Made by a program: the position numbers and the translations under genes. Below are positions 1 through 8,144 of a DNA stretch of 46,956 bases, piece after piece. The stretch is taken from positions 1 through 46,956 of the forward strand of contig JAEOTO010000025.1 of the NCBI GenBank assembly GCA_016839805.1, given 5' to 3'. Positions within the stretch are counted from its first letter, which is position 1. Each line of letters starts with the position of its first letter. This stretch comes from Candidatus Hermodarchaeota archaeon (GTDB lineage Archaea; Asgardarchaeota; Hermodarchaeia; Hermodarchaeales; Hermodarchaeaceae). Below the pieces are notes generated by a model. It was not told where the DNA came from. It ran no database searches and worked only from the letters and a program-made list of their open reading frames with translations.

Positions 1-151
1 AGGACGGATTGTAGGTGCCTTTTTCAATGGCGATGATGGTTTGTCGGCTGACACCCACCATAGTGGCAACTCCTTCTTGGGTCCACTGTGTGGGGTCTGA
101 TGTGGTTTGTAGCTGTTGTTCGCGGAGCTCACGTAAGCGATTGGTGATCAC
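1..151 (-). CDS. XRE-family HTH transcriptional regulator (partial)
   Basis: Fifty codons are visible before the gene runs off the left edge. Read from a GTG at 151-149, the peptide has the layout of small Cro/CI-type repressors: a short basic helix (NRLRELREQ), a WTQEGVATMVGVSRQT helix-turn-helix, and IEKGTYNPS, the usual end of the recognition helix and start of the next turn. Such proteins of about 70 residues bind DNA as dimers. A 32-bp near-palindrome lies just upstream of the start (175-206), which suggests autoregulation. The start is chosen because the N-terminal helix begins there; no ATG precedes it in frame. Confidence 0.8.
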   Translation of the reverse strand, partial: MITNRLRELREQQLQTTSDPTQWTQEGVATMVGVSRQTIIAIEKGTYNPS

Positions 152-174
152 GAGGAACCTGCCCTGAATACGAT

Positions 175-206
175 GTAAAGTCTACTTGACGTTAAGTTTA
201 CTTTAC
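175..206. promoter_or_regulatory. 32-bp near-palindrome, likely operator of the XRE gene
   Basis: The stretch begins GTAAAGT and ends ACTTTAC. Its two halves match as inverted repeats at all but four paired positions, with ACTT/AAGT and a central ACGT also symmetric. It lies 24 bp upstream of the GTG start of the XRE regulator, where a repressor could block initiation. A repressor target is inferred from symmetry and position only. Confidence 0.6.
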
Positions 207-359
207 ATAAAAAAGTTGTGGTTTCAAACAAAATGTGGTGAAACGGAAAGAGGGGGTAATAGCCGATTCTGGTGCAACTCTGCAGTACGAGTGGAACAAG
301 ATTCAGTCCTGTCTTATGTAGTGTATAAACTAAGGCTATGGTGTTGAAGCCTGGATTGG

Positions 360-812
360 TTATTCTGACCTAATATGTGCAATTAGCGAAGGCATCATCC
401 GGAGACCCACAAGTACTCCCATGATGTAAAAGAATACGGCATACAGAATAGGGAAAATATCACGCATGATTCCCATGAACGAAAGCAGCAAACCGTAAAT
501 GTAGGGTGCTGACACCCCAATCACTACGGATGCTACTGCGTAGACATATCCTTTGTCAGGATCAAATCTTTTTGCTCGATGATAGAAGTACCAGGTAAGA
601 GGCAGGCCCAATGTTATGTAAAAGACTACTAGAATGATTGCAAGAATATTGTTCAGGGTATCTATAAAGATGAGAGTTAACTGCACTGCGCCTCCACGTT
701 GATACACTAAGAATATTGTCAGCAGGACATAGACTACGAACGAAAAGAACAAGATCCAGAACACAAGTACTCGAGCACGCAACCGGAATGATTCATCCGA
801 TACTTCTGACAT
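360..812 (-). CDS. Small four-helix membrane protein of unknown function
   Basis: A 150-residue protein with four hydrophobic segments at about residues 15-37, 52-75, 88-112 and 118-140. Between the second and third lies a charged loop (HRAKRFDPDKG). No catalytic motif or family was recognised. The N-terminus is short and acidic and the C-terminus short and basic. It stands alone, with about 230 bp of apparently non-coding sequence on each side. The ATG at 812-810 is the first in frame. The consistent membrane topology supports a real gene; its function is unknown. Confidence 0.65.
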   Translation of the reverse strand: MSEVSDESFRLRARVLVFWILFFSFVVYVLLTIFLVYQRGGAVQLTLIFIDTLNNILAIILVVFYITLGLPLTWYFYHRAKRFDPDKGYVYAVASVVIGVSAPYIYGLLLSFMGIMRDIFPILYAVFFYIMGVLVGLRMMPSLIAHIRSE

Positions 813-1044
813 AAGCTAATCGTGGTAGGTAGTATCAGAAAAACATAACGCCATAGAAATATTAGTGCCACCATTTGAATAATGAAGGAGACGAGTCAGG
901 TGGTTCAGAATTCGAACGAGTAGCAGCATCTTTGACTAGTTCTCGTTGAGTTGAATTGCTAAAGCTTATTAGCCAAAATTACTAGCTCCTTCACAAGACC
1001 CTTACGGGTTGATAAAACGTTTGAATCAATTGAAGTGAAAGCAC

Positions 1045-1317
1045 ATGTCCAACGAAACTGCAGGAACTTTAGCATTAGTGGGTGGTATCCTCAACCTCAT
1101 CGGTGGTATACTTATTACAATCGCCTTACTCTTTACCATCATTTTAGCTCCCTTGGGAATATTTGCACTGCTTCTTGGAATCTTACCAATTATGTGGCGC
1201 GACGACCCTGGCTCCCACCGAGTTGGCTTAATCATCATCGGTGTATTAACTCTTTTTTCCATTGGTGGTATTCTGATTCTCGTTGCAGGAATCATCGCCG
1301 AAGAAGAAAAAGACTAA
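1045..1317 (+). CDS. Small membrane protein, glycine/isoleucine-rich helices
   Basis: A 90-residue protein made of hydrophobic segments at about residues 7-30, 30-48 and 60-82, with a polar WRDDPGSHR loop and an EEEKD tail. It resembles the many short archaeal membrane proteins with GGILxxIGGI repeats, for which no function is established. A GTGA motif about 8 bases before the ATG can serve as ribosome binding site. The next gene, 194 bp downstream, has its own upstream element, so this one is probably monocistronic. Confidence 0.65.
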   Translation: MSNETAGTLALVGGILNLIGGILITIALLFTIILAPLGIFALLLGILPIMWRDDPGSHRVGLIIIGVLTLFSIGGILILVAGIIAEEEKD

Positions 1318-1422
1318 CTCCCCCAATAATTGACACCAAACTCAATTGACCACCCTACTCCTTTTTTTCTATGTTATAGATTATGAATAGACAGGCTGAC
1401 TTTAGTAGAGCGGGATTTTCTC

Positions 1423-1451
1423 TGTTCAAATCTGTTTTCTCGCTGTTCAAA
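1423..1451 (+). promoter_or_regulatory. TGTTCAAA direct-repeat pair, 21 bp apart
   Basis: TGTTCAAA occurs at 1423-1430 and again at 1444-1451, so the copies lie on the same face of the helix two turns apart. The second copy continues as AAATGTAGGAT. The same pair with the same 21-bp phasing recurs at 3604-3632 before another gene. It ends 59 bp before the start of the secreted-protein gene, a plausible site for an activator or repressor. Confidence 0.5.
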
Positions 1452-1510
1452 AATGTAGGATAATATGTCCTTGAAACCTAATTTACTTCAAATCATTGTA
1501 GGTAATTCTG

Positions 1511-2185
1511 ATGAATCGAAAATGGTTAGGTTTGATAGTGATCCCGGTTGTACTTGGAGTGCTGCTTGCATCGCCCTTTTTGTTGAGCCTGTTTGCTCCT
1601 GCTCCTCCTGTGGATAATGGAAACATTGGAACATCACTTTCGAGCTTCATGGAAGAAAAATCCTCAGATATCTTAGCTGTTCAGATTTTAGGCAATTCCA
1701 CTGATATTGTATACCCGGAATTATTGGCGGCACTTTTTGTGCCAAATGTCACGGGTGCGTGGATCGTGTCAGCAACTTTTCTCAATGACACACCTGGACC
1801 CGGTAATCCTTCGCTATACCACGAAAATTTCCTGACGACATTAGCCGAAGTGGAAAACATCAACAATGCTCTTTATTCTGGACTCGATGCAACAAGTTCC
1901 TCTTCGGACTCCATCTCTGACATATTGTCCCCTATTGGCTTTGGCTTAGATATTCTCTACGAAGATGGAACGTGGGTTCAGGTTTTCTCTATTCAAAGTT
2001 CGACAGGACACATTATGTTCCTCAATGGCACATATACGGGCACTCCTGATACAGTCAATCCATTCGATCCGAATTTTATTCAACGTGACGAAAACTGGCA
2101 AAATGGCATCCTCTTAGAGCCGGGTACTGCACTTGATAATCTCGTTGTTGTAATGAACGAAGTCTTTGTTAACCATCTTGGTTAA
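1511..2185 (+). CDS. Secreted or membrane-anchored protein of unknown function
   Basis: A 224-residue protein with a basic start (MNRKW) and a hydrophobic segment at residues 5-28 ending APAPPVDNG, typical of an archaeal signal peptide or N-terminal anchor. The rest is polar and presumably outside the cell. It includes NST, NVT, NDT and NGT sequons, as expected of an N-glycosylated surface protein. No domain was recognised. The ATG follows an AGGT motif at a good distance. The upstream TGTTCAAA pair suggests it is regulated together with the methyltransferase gene at 3702. Confidence 0.7.
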   Translation: MNRKWLGLIVIPVVLGVLLASPFLLSLFAPAPPVDNGNIGTSLSSFMEEKSSDILAVQILGNSTDIVYPELLAALFVPNVTGAWIVSATFLNDTPGPGNPSLYHENFLTTLAEVENINNALYSGLDATSSSSDSISDILSPIGFGLDILYEDGTWVQVFSIQSSTGHIMFLNGTYTGTPDTVNPFDPNFIQRDENWQNGILLEPGTALDNLVVVMNEVFVNHLG

Positions 2186-2255
2186 CATCTCGAACGTTTA
2201 CATATTCAATGAGATTCTCGGTAGTTCAACCGTGATTACTAGCTGTGATGCGGTG

Positions 2256-2696
2256 TTACCAGACAAGGGTTTTGTCTTTATGCTGTTCAAAACAGTTGGA
2301 ACAGACACGCACATAGAGCTGGGTTTCAGGATTTTCCAGGGTATGCTCAATGATTTCATTATCTTCGATGGGTAACCCTTTTCCACAGAGATTACACCGG
2401 TAGGTGGCTTCAATTTGGAATTGGATTACACGAGATGGACAATTGTACACACGGACATTTCGATGAAGGCTTCCTAATTCTCGCATATCCCCCATTACCC
2501 GGAGGGAATGAAGAATTGGGTACATGCCGACAAAACTTTCTCCGCAAAGACCTTCCGGGGTATTCCACGTAAATTCAAAGGGTTCTCCTGTTTTGTGACC
2601 TGCTCGACAATTCCCATCCTTGATGACTGTCACTTTGAATTGTACCGGTTCGTTCCATAACTCTCCGATCTTTAACACATCTTCTTTCGTATTCAT
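2256..2696 (-). CDS. TIGR04076-like cysteine-containing protein
   Basis: A 146-residue protein. The first 100 residues resemble the TIGR04076 family of short prokaryotic proteins: a beta-rich start (FKVTVIKDGNCRAGHKTGE), the GLCGESFVGMYPILHSLR core, and YNCPSRVIQFQIE. The C-terminal 50 residues add CNLCGKGLP and CSNCFEQH, two CxxC pairs that could form a zinc ribbon and are not part of the usual short family. The function of the family is unknown. The gene is convergent with the preceding secreted-protein gene, 70 bp away. Confidence 0.7.
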   Translation of the reverse strand: MNTKEDVLKIGELWNEPVQFKVTVIKDGNCRAGHKTGEPFEFTWNTPEGLCGESFVGMYPILHSLRVMGDMRELGSLHRNVRVYNCPSRVIQFQIEATYRCNLCGKGLPIEDNEIIEHTLENPETQLYVRVCSNCFEQHKDKTLVW

Positions 2697-2839
2697 ACTG
2701 TTTTCCTCTCACTACTACTATTTTCCCTCATGGATTTCTGCTTTACGTAACCTCTGTGCAAGTCTTCTTTTGAGTAGGTAAGGTAAACTCAAACCCCAAC
2801 TTCGGGTATTCGTAACCTTAGTTGGCAGGGTCCAATGCG

Positions 2840-3463
2840 TCATTGTTCTTGTTGTTTACGTTGTGTCCGTCGTTTGCGCTTGTAATTCTGATAGCGTTTG
2901 AGGAAGAAGGCGCCAATGGCGATAATGAAGAGCACATTCATGATGATTAGGATGCCAAGGTTCTGAAAATCGGTACCGATGAGATTACCGTGCACGATGA
3001 CAAAAACGAGGACAAGGTACATGAGTGCATGGAAGTAACGCCAGTATTTAGGAATAATCAATCGTAAAAGTGCAGCAACGGTAGCAATGTAGAGAATGTA
3101 GAGGGCAGGGCGCCCTGCGAGCTCCCAGAAGATTATCCAAGAATCAAATCGGGGAATAAACACCGCTAAATCCATTTGCAGAATGGCAAAGAAAACTGGA
3201 TGTAAAGTGGCAAAGATGAGGCCAAAGACTGCGAACAGATGATGGATTCGGATAAAAGGTCGACCAAAAGCTTGGGTGATCTCTTTGAGAAATGGTGTCA
3301 TCGCCGTAGCAATAGCTAGTGCGGTAAAGCCATACAAAGCACAGAGTCGAATAGCAAATCCTAGTGGGTCGAAATAAGATGTGAAGAGTGCTAGAATTGT
3401 AACGAGAACATAAAGCAATAGTACACCAAAAAGAAACAACCATCCGTTTCGTTTGATTGGCAT
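2840..3463 (-). CDS. Ferric-reductase-like transmembrane (MsrQ/YedZ-type) heme protein
   Basis: A 207-residue integral membrane protein with about six helices and a Lys/Arg/Gln-rich cytoplasmic tail. The ferric-reductase-like domain is indicated by histidines spaced for bis-heme ligation: H74-H75 and H88 in RIHHLFAVFGLIFATLHP, and H145 and H158 in WRYFHALMYL...FVIVHG. Members pass electrons across the membrane to partners such as MsrP or an NAD(P)H-binding module. No MsrP gene lies nearby, and the flavin/NAD domains of full ferric reductases are absent, so the partner is unknown. The length fits MsrQ-type proteins. Confidence 0.75.
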   Translation of the reverse strand: MPIKRNGWLFLFGVLLLYVLVTILALFTSYFDPLGFAIRLCALYGFTALAIATAMTPFLKEITQAFGRPFIRIHHLFAVFGLIFATLHPVFFAILQMDLAVFIPRFDSWIIFWELAGRPALYILYIATVAALLRLIIPKYWRYFHALMYLVLVFVIVHGNLIGTDFQNLGILIIMNVLFIIAIGAFFLKRYQNYKRKRRTQRKQQEQ

Positions 3464-3603
3464 GATAATAACCTAGTTAGATACCTTAGGCTATGTTCTT
3501 CTTTAAAGTAATATAATTAAGTTTATTTTAGTGAAACCTACATCGGCTCAAGGACCGCTGTATAGGTTCGTCATCCTCCATCTATAGGGTACAACCAGTT
3601 GAG

Positions 3604-3632
3604 TGTTCAAAACTATTGTACGACTGTTCAAA
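3604..3632 (+). promoter_or_regulatory. TGTTCAAA direct-repeat pair, 21 bp apart (second copy)
   Basis: TGTTCAAA at 3604-3611 and 3625-3632, with the same 21-bp phasing as at 1423-1451. The second copy continues AAATTTAGATT, close to the AAATGTAGGAT of the first site. It lies 69 bp upstream of the methyltransferase start. Confidence 0.5.
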
Positions 3633-3674
3633 AATTTAGATTATTGAACCTACTACACCACTCTTAGTAAAAGG

Positions 3675-3698
3675 AAAATTTCCCCTTCGGGGGGTTTT
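3675..3698 (+). promoter_or_regulatory. UUCG-capped hairpin directly before a start codon
   Basis: CCCC (3682-3685) pairs with GGGG (3690-3693) across a TTCG tetraloop. A T-G pair and AAAA/TTTT extend the stem around a two-base bulge. The helix ends three bases before the ATG at 3702, and there is no clear ribosome binding site outside it. It could be an intrinsic terminator (the T-run follows) or a translation control hairpin. Confidence 0.5.
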
Positions 3699-3701
3699 GT
3701 A

Positions 3702-4379
3702 ATGGGTTTCATTCAAAAAATCAAGAAGGTCTTATTAGAAATCAGCGGATACTTGATACTACTAATCCAACAAATTCCAGCATTGGGAGTCTATGTTGGT
3801 GTAATGACACTTCCCCTTTTCGTATTTCTTTTCCTTTTGTTTTCTCAACTTCCTCTTAATTTCATTACCGAAATAGCAGGCTTCTTCCTGGTAAGTTTCC
3901 TGTCTTTAGGTGGTATAATAGCGAATATCCTGGTCATAAGTGGACTGATTCTAGCCATCTATTCTATAGCCTATTTACATCGGCATAAAAATGAGGGATT
4001 GGTTACCACCGGACCGTACCGATATATCCGGCATCCTCAATACACAGGCTTCCTCCTCTTTACGCTTGGTTTGACAGGGCTTAGTTACTGGTTTCTCTCA
4101 ATCACCTTTGGTATGGGATGGTTGTCTCGCGAAGCCACCATTCTCCTCTGGTTTGGACAGCTCGCAGCATACATCATATTGGCTCTACTTGAGGATCATC
4201 ACCTAGCAAAAGAGTTCGGTGAGACGTTTACCACATACAAGAGTCAGGTCCCATCACTGATTCCCATTGGAAGAACTAGCCGTTTGGATATCCCCATCTC
4301 AATTGGAATATTCAGTTTGCTGGTAATAGGCGCCATCATGTTACAAATGATTGGAATCGGAGGCCCCACCTTCGGTTAA
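3702..4379 (+). CDS. Isoprenylcysteine carboxyl methyltransferase-like membrane methyltransferase
   Basis: A 225-residue membrane protein of the ICMT/PEMT superfamily. The signature GPYRYIRHPQY at residues 104-114 and the later EFGETFTTYKSQVPSLIP form the family's SAM-binding region. Hydrophobic segments lie at about 15-35, 35-60, 60-95, 115-140, 145-165 and 200-218. Relatives methylate prenyl-cysteine carboxyls, phospholipids or small molecules; the substrate here cannot be told from sequence. The gene is preceded by a TGTTCAAA pair and a UUCG hairpin that ends next to the ATG, so its expression is probably controlled at more than one level. Confidence 0.8.
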   Translation: MGFIQKIKKVLLEISGYLILLIQQIPALGVYVGVMTLPLFVFLFLLFSQLPLNFITEIAGFFLVSFLSLGGIIANILVISGLILAIYSIAYLHRHKNEGLVTTGPYRYIRHPQYTGFLLFTLGLTGLSYWFLSITFGMGWLSREATILLWFGQLAAYIILALLEDHHLAKEFGETFTTYKSQVPSLIPIGRTSRLDIPISIGIFSLLVIGAIMLQMIGIGGPTFG

Positions 4380-4404
4380 TCACACAGGAGATAACCAATA
4401 AACA

Positions 4405-4430
4405 CGATATTCTTGCTTGTCATAATATCG
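4405..4430. repeat. Inverted repeat between two genes
   Basis: CGATATT (4405-4411) and AATATCG (4424-4430) form a perfect 7-bp inverted repeat with a 12-base spacer, 25 bp after the methyltransferase stop and 55 bp before the amidohydrolase start. It may be a terminator stem or an operator; no long T-run follows. Confidence 0.35.
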
Positions 4431-4484
4431 GATTCTAGAAAGTGTTAAGATACTGGTGGGTCTATGAGTATTGAGGGTTTCTAG

Positions 4485-5426
4485 GTGATTGTTGATGCAC
4501 ATTACCATTTGTATTGGGATGACTCAGATCCCATGGACTTTCTAATGGGCTGCGCACGGGTCGGCGCCCGGCGGTTCTCCAAAAACACGCCAGAGCCTAT
4601 GGATGCTGAACAACTGTTGCAAATGCAACTACCCATCCTGGCTGATGAATCAGGTGACAAACTAGTACAACTTATGGATGAATCCGGAATCGACAAGACG
4701 ATCCTCCTACCTCTAGACTACTGGTACTGGTTTGAGACCTCCAAGAATGCCCAACCCTATGATATTGTGAAAAAGAACGAAATCTATGCGAAAGCAACGA
4801 AAAACCATGAAGGGCGACTTTATACGCTGTTCGGGATCGATCCTCGTCGGAAAAAGAGTGTCTCAGCCTTCGAAAAAGCTGTAACGAAATGGGATATGAA
4901 GGGACTAAAACTTCATCCAACAACACGCTACTATCCCGATGACCCTGTGTGCTATCCTCTCTACGAGAAAGCTCTCGAGTTACAAGTGCCAATTGTGATT
5001 CATTCAGGGAATCAGCCAGCGCCGATGCCTGCTAAGTACTCAGAACCCAAATACATTGACACGGTTGCTGCAGATTTTCCTGAGTTGAAAATTGTGGTTG
5101 CGCATATCGGGCATGGCTGGTGGCGACAGACTTTGGATTTAGCATCCATGAAACCGAATATGTACGTGGACTTTTCTGGCTGGCAAGGCGTATACCAACA
5201 TGATCCCGCATATGTAGCTGGCGTAATACGTTCTGCCATCGACATGTTGGGGCCATGGCGGGTGCTCTTCGGCTCTGATGGTGCCCTACTCAATGTCATA
5301 ATGCCCCTTCCAGAATGGGTTGATACGATTAAGAACCTCAATTCTGTAGGGAATGCTAAATTCACAAATGAAGAATTCGAAATTATCTTAGGAAAAGCTG
5401 CAACCTATCTTTTTTCACTTCAGTAG
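4485..5426 (+). CDS. Amidohydrolase-family (Amidohydro_2) metal-dependent hydrolase
   Basis: A 313-residue TIM-barrel hydrolase. The metal-binding motifs are in order: DAHYHL at residues 4-9 (H6, H8), LKLHP at 141-145, VIHSG at 171-175 (H173), AHIGHG at 206-211, and FGSDG at 262-266 (D265). This is the arrangement of decarboxylase/lactonase-like Amidohydro_2 proteins, which hydrolyse or decarboxylate small cyclic or aromatic substrates with Zn or Mn. The substrate is not evident. The start is GTG at 4485, because residues IVDAHYHL follow at once as in the family. A GAGGG motif lies about 10 bases upstream. Confidence 0.85.
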   Translation: MIVDAHYHLYWDDSDPMDFLMGCARVGARRFSKNTPEPMDAEQLLQMQLPILADESGDKLVQLMDESGIDKTILLPLDYWYWFETSKNAQPYDIVKKNEIYAKATKNHEGRLYTLFGIDPRRKKSVSAFEKAVTKWDMKGLKLHPTTRYYPDDPVCYPLYEKALELQVPIVIHSGNQPAPMPAKYSEPKYIDTVAADFPELKIVVAHIGHGWWRQTLDLASMKPNMYVDFSGWQGVYQHDPAYVAGVIRSAIDMLGPWRVLFGSDGALLNVIMPLPEWVDTIKNLNSVGNAKFTNEEFEIILGKAATYLFSLQ

Positions 5427-5529
5427 ATTTACCCACAAAACCTTGGATTTACTTATAGGGGCTTTTCCTTCCTTAGATGACAAATGTCAGTTTCTGGTGA
5501 GGGCTAAGCGGTATTCCAAACAGAAGAGC

Positions 5530-5571
5530 TTTTATACCATAAACGTAGAATGCCTTCTCACATTGTGAGAA
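5530..5571 (+). promoter_or_regulatory. TATA box with palindromic operator over the start site
   Basis: TTTTATA at 5530-5536 is a fair archaeal TATA box, placing transcription start near 5558. Exactly there lies a perfect palindrome, TTCTCAC-ATT-GTGAGAA (5555-5571). A dimeric repressor bound here would block polymerase recruitment, the usual mode of archaeal repression. It would control the MFS transporter gene at 5612. Confidence 0.6.
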
Positions 5572-5611
5572 AATTAAGAACAAAATCAGGATAAATACTG
5601 AGGAGAAAGGC

Positions 5612-6904
5612 ATGTCAGGGTCAACAGGAAATGGGATTCGTGGATACTGGCATCGGATTCGCCTGTTCAGCCCAAACGCTCGAAAATACATGCTTGCGAA
5701 TACCATCTTAGGGTTTGCCTATGGGGTATCAAATACTATTTTCAACTTGTATCTGTTGGCTTTAGGTTATACCAATGCCTTCCTGGGTGGTATTCTTTCT
5801 ATCAGTTTCTTGGCCCTAGCCTTGAGTTCACTAGCTGTAGGTTCCATCTGTATGCGCATTGGAGCCAAACGCGCTACGATTCTCGGCGTATTTATCATGA
5901 CCTTTACTGCTCTCTGGCGAGTCTGGTTCCCCACGCCAGAAGTTCTCATACTTGGAGCAATAATTGAAGGGGTGGGCTATTCTCTGACCTGGGTTGCCTA
6001 CGGTCCCTTTTTGTCTGAACAAAGTGCCTCATATGAGCGAACGCACCTGTTTGGCACCACCCAAGCCTTGAACGTCATCAGTGGGTTTGTTGGTAATACG
6101 TTCGCGGGTATTATTCCCGTGTGGATTGCTATCACCTTTGCTCTGCCAATTGATAGTGCCATTGCTTTTCAGTTAGCGTTAATTTCTTGGATCATTCCAT
6201 TGGTCGTTACGCTTGTTCCATTACTCTTTATCCGGGATCACACTCAGGCAATCCAACTCAAGGAGGCTATGAAAATAGATAGAAACGTGGAGAATGAACA
6301 AAAATCCATCACAGAAAAACGAAGGAGTGTTCTGTGGATTATCGTTGCCTTTTCTGTGGTCTATGCGATTTTAGGAATTGGTGCTGGGTTCATTGTGCCA
6401 TTTCTGAATGTTTTCTTCTGGGATTTTTACAATTTACCGACTCCAATCGTCGGGTTAATCCAAGGCCTTGGCTCTGCTACAGTGGCACTGGGCGCCTTCT
6501 TAGCCCCGATGTTATCCACGCGAATAGGCAAGGCTCGTGCAATCATGGTCGTACAAACCCTTTCACTCCCCTTTCTTGTCGTCCTTGCTACTATCATTAA
6601 TCCCTTCATTGCTGGTATAGCCTACATCCTTCGCCAAGTCTTTATGACAGCTGCTATTCCCATTGATGGTGCCCTCCAAATGGAGCTGGTGCCAACTTCT
6701 TGGCGCACTCATCTTAGTGCAATGATTACTTTTTCTTTCAATTTAGCGCTAGCCTTTAGCGTTCAAATTACCGGACAGCTTTACGATTTGGGCCTTTACT
6801 TACTTCCCTTCTGGTTCACATTGATATGTTACAGTATAGGCACCGCCCTTTACGTCATCTTCTACAAACCAGAAAAACGCTTAACTACACAACCAGGGAA
6901 GTAG
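5612..6904 (+). CDS. Major facilitator superfamily transporter
   Basis: A 430-residue protein with about 12 hydrophobic helices in two halves, split by a charged cytoplasmic loop near residues 208-240 (KEAMKIDRNVENEQKSITEKRR). The loop between helices 2 and 3 contains GSICMRIGAKRATILG, a variant of the MFS motif GxLaDrxGrkr. The substrate is unknown; drug, sugar or metabolite efflux are all possible. The start follows a GGAG site at good spacing. A palindrome at the predicted transcription start suggests induction through a repressor that may respond to the transported compound. Confidence 0.85.
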   Translation: MSGSTGNGIRGYWHRIRLFSPNARKYMLANTILGFAYGVSNTIFNLYLLALGYTNAFLGGILSISFLALALSSLAVGSICMRIGAKRATILGVFIMTFTALWRVWFPTPEVLILGAIIEGVGYSLTWVAYGPFLSEQSASYERTHLFGTTQALNVISGFVGNTFAGIIPVWIAITFALPIDSAIAFQLALISWIIPLVVTLVPLLFIRDHTQAIQLKEAMKIDRNVENEQKSITEKRRSVLWIIVAFSVVYAILGIGAGFIVPFLNVFFWDFYNLPTPIVGLIQGLGSATVALGAFLAPMLSTRIGKARAIMVVQTLSLPFLVVLATIINPFIAGIAYILRQVFMTAAIPIDGALQMELVPTSWRTHLSAMITFSFNLALAFSVQITGQLYDLGLYLLPFWFTLICYSIGTALYVIFYKPEKRLTTQPGK

Positions 6905-6995
6905 CAAATTCACGATGAATCTCAGATTGAATTTTAACCTTTAACTCTCATTGATAGAGCAAGTTGCATTCCCCTTTCTCATTGAGGTTAAAAAG

Positions 6996-8126
6996 ATGAA
7001 ATTTGAGCGATTTGAGTTGGAGCGTATCCAATCTGAATGGGAGCATATTGTCAAATACAATCTAAGTGAAAGCGGAGTCGAAGCTCTTCGGGTTAGCGAT
7101 CTTATCAAGGATACTTCTCTTCAACACCAATTTCTAAATCAGAGTCTAGGGTATCCGCAAACGAATGGGACAATTCCTCTAAGAGAACTCATTAGTAGTC
7201 AATATCCCGATCTTTCCGCTGATCATGTGACGGTAACAAATGGTGGGGCGGAAGCGAATTTTATCTCTTTGCTTGGTTTGAGCCAACAACGCGATAACCG
7301 TAATGAAATGGTCATGTTGATGCCGAACTATATGCAGCTTTGGGGATTTGGAAAAGCCCTAGGCTACCGAATGAAGTCTTTCTATTTACAGGCATCATCC
7401 ACTGAATGGATTCCAGATATTGAAGGATTGAAACGGCAGCTCTCTAAGAAGACGCATCTAATCGCCATTTGCAATCCGAATAATCCCACAGGTGCTATAA
7501 TGGACGCCGATTCGCTAAAGGCTATTGCGGAGTTAGCACAGGATGCTAATGCTTGGGTGTTATCCGATGAAATCTATCGTGGCGCGGAACTCAATGGCTC
7601 AATCACACCATCCATGCTCGAATTTCATGACCAGACACTTGTGACCTGCGGATTATCGAAAGCCTATGGACTCCCAGGGTTACGGATTGGATGGGTGGCC
7701 AGCGCTAACGACGCATTCATCTATGATCTTTGGGCTATGACTGATTATACCAGTATTGCGCCCTCTTTACTCAGTGACGCCTTGGCAACCCTTGCCCTCC
7801 AGCCGCAGAACCGCAAAGAAATCCTCGCCCGTACTCGAACCATTCTTCGCACGAATTGGTCGATTGTTAATAACTGGCTCACGGAACATTCGCATCTTAT
7901 CGACTGTATTCCACCAAAGGCTTGCGCTGTCTGTTTACCCAAATACCATGCCGATATTGGATCAGTGGATTTGGCACACCGTCTTATCCAAGATAAAAGT
8001 GTCCTAGTTCCTCCTGGTGATTATTTTCAAATGCCCCGCCACTTACGTATTGGTTTTGGATATAATACAGACAAATTAACAATGGGTCTACATCTTATTA
8101 CTGAAACACTTCAATCCATTACGTGA
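6996..8126 (+). CDS. PLP-dependent aminotransferase, class I/II
   Basis: A 376-residue fold-type I enzyme. Seen are TNGGAEANFISL (cofactor-phosphate region), CNPNNPTGAIM, LSDEIYRGAE, and GLSKAYGLPGLRIGW with the Schiff-base lysine at residue 222. The C-terminal HLRIGFGYN carries the arginine that binds substrate carboxylate. It transfers amino groups between an amino acid and a 2-oxoacid; sequence alone does not give the substrate. The ATG at 6996 is preferred over an upstream TTG because GAGGT lies 9 bases before it. It follows the MFS gene by 91 bp and may be co-transcribed with it. Confidence 0.85.
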   Translation: MKFERFELERIQSEWEHIVKYNLSESGVEALRVSDLIKDTSLQHQFLNQSLGYPQTNGTIPLRELISSQYPDLSADHVTVTNGGAEANFISLLGLSQQRDNRNEMVMLMPNYMQLWGFGKALGYRMKSFYLQASSTEWIPDIEGLKRQLSKKTHLIAICNPNNPTGAIMDADSLKAIAELAQDANAWVLSDEIYRGAELNGSITPSMLEFHDQTLVTCGLSKAYGLPGLRIGWVASANDAFIYDLWAMTDYTSIAPSLLSDALATLALQPQNRKEILARTRTILRTNWSIVNNWLTEHSHLIDCIPPKACAVCLPKYHADIGSVDLAHRLIQDKSVLVPPGDYFQMPRHLRIGFGYNTDKLTMGLHLITETLQSIT

Positions 8127-8144
8127 TGGTATTTGACTACGTGT

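Noticed and set aside
1026..1349. Two other-frame readings over the small membrane gene at 1045
   Set aside because: Their products lack any coherent pattern, whereas the frame at 1045 gives regular membrane helices and has a ribosome binding site.
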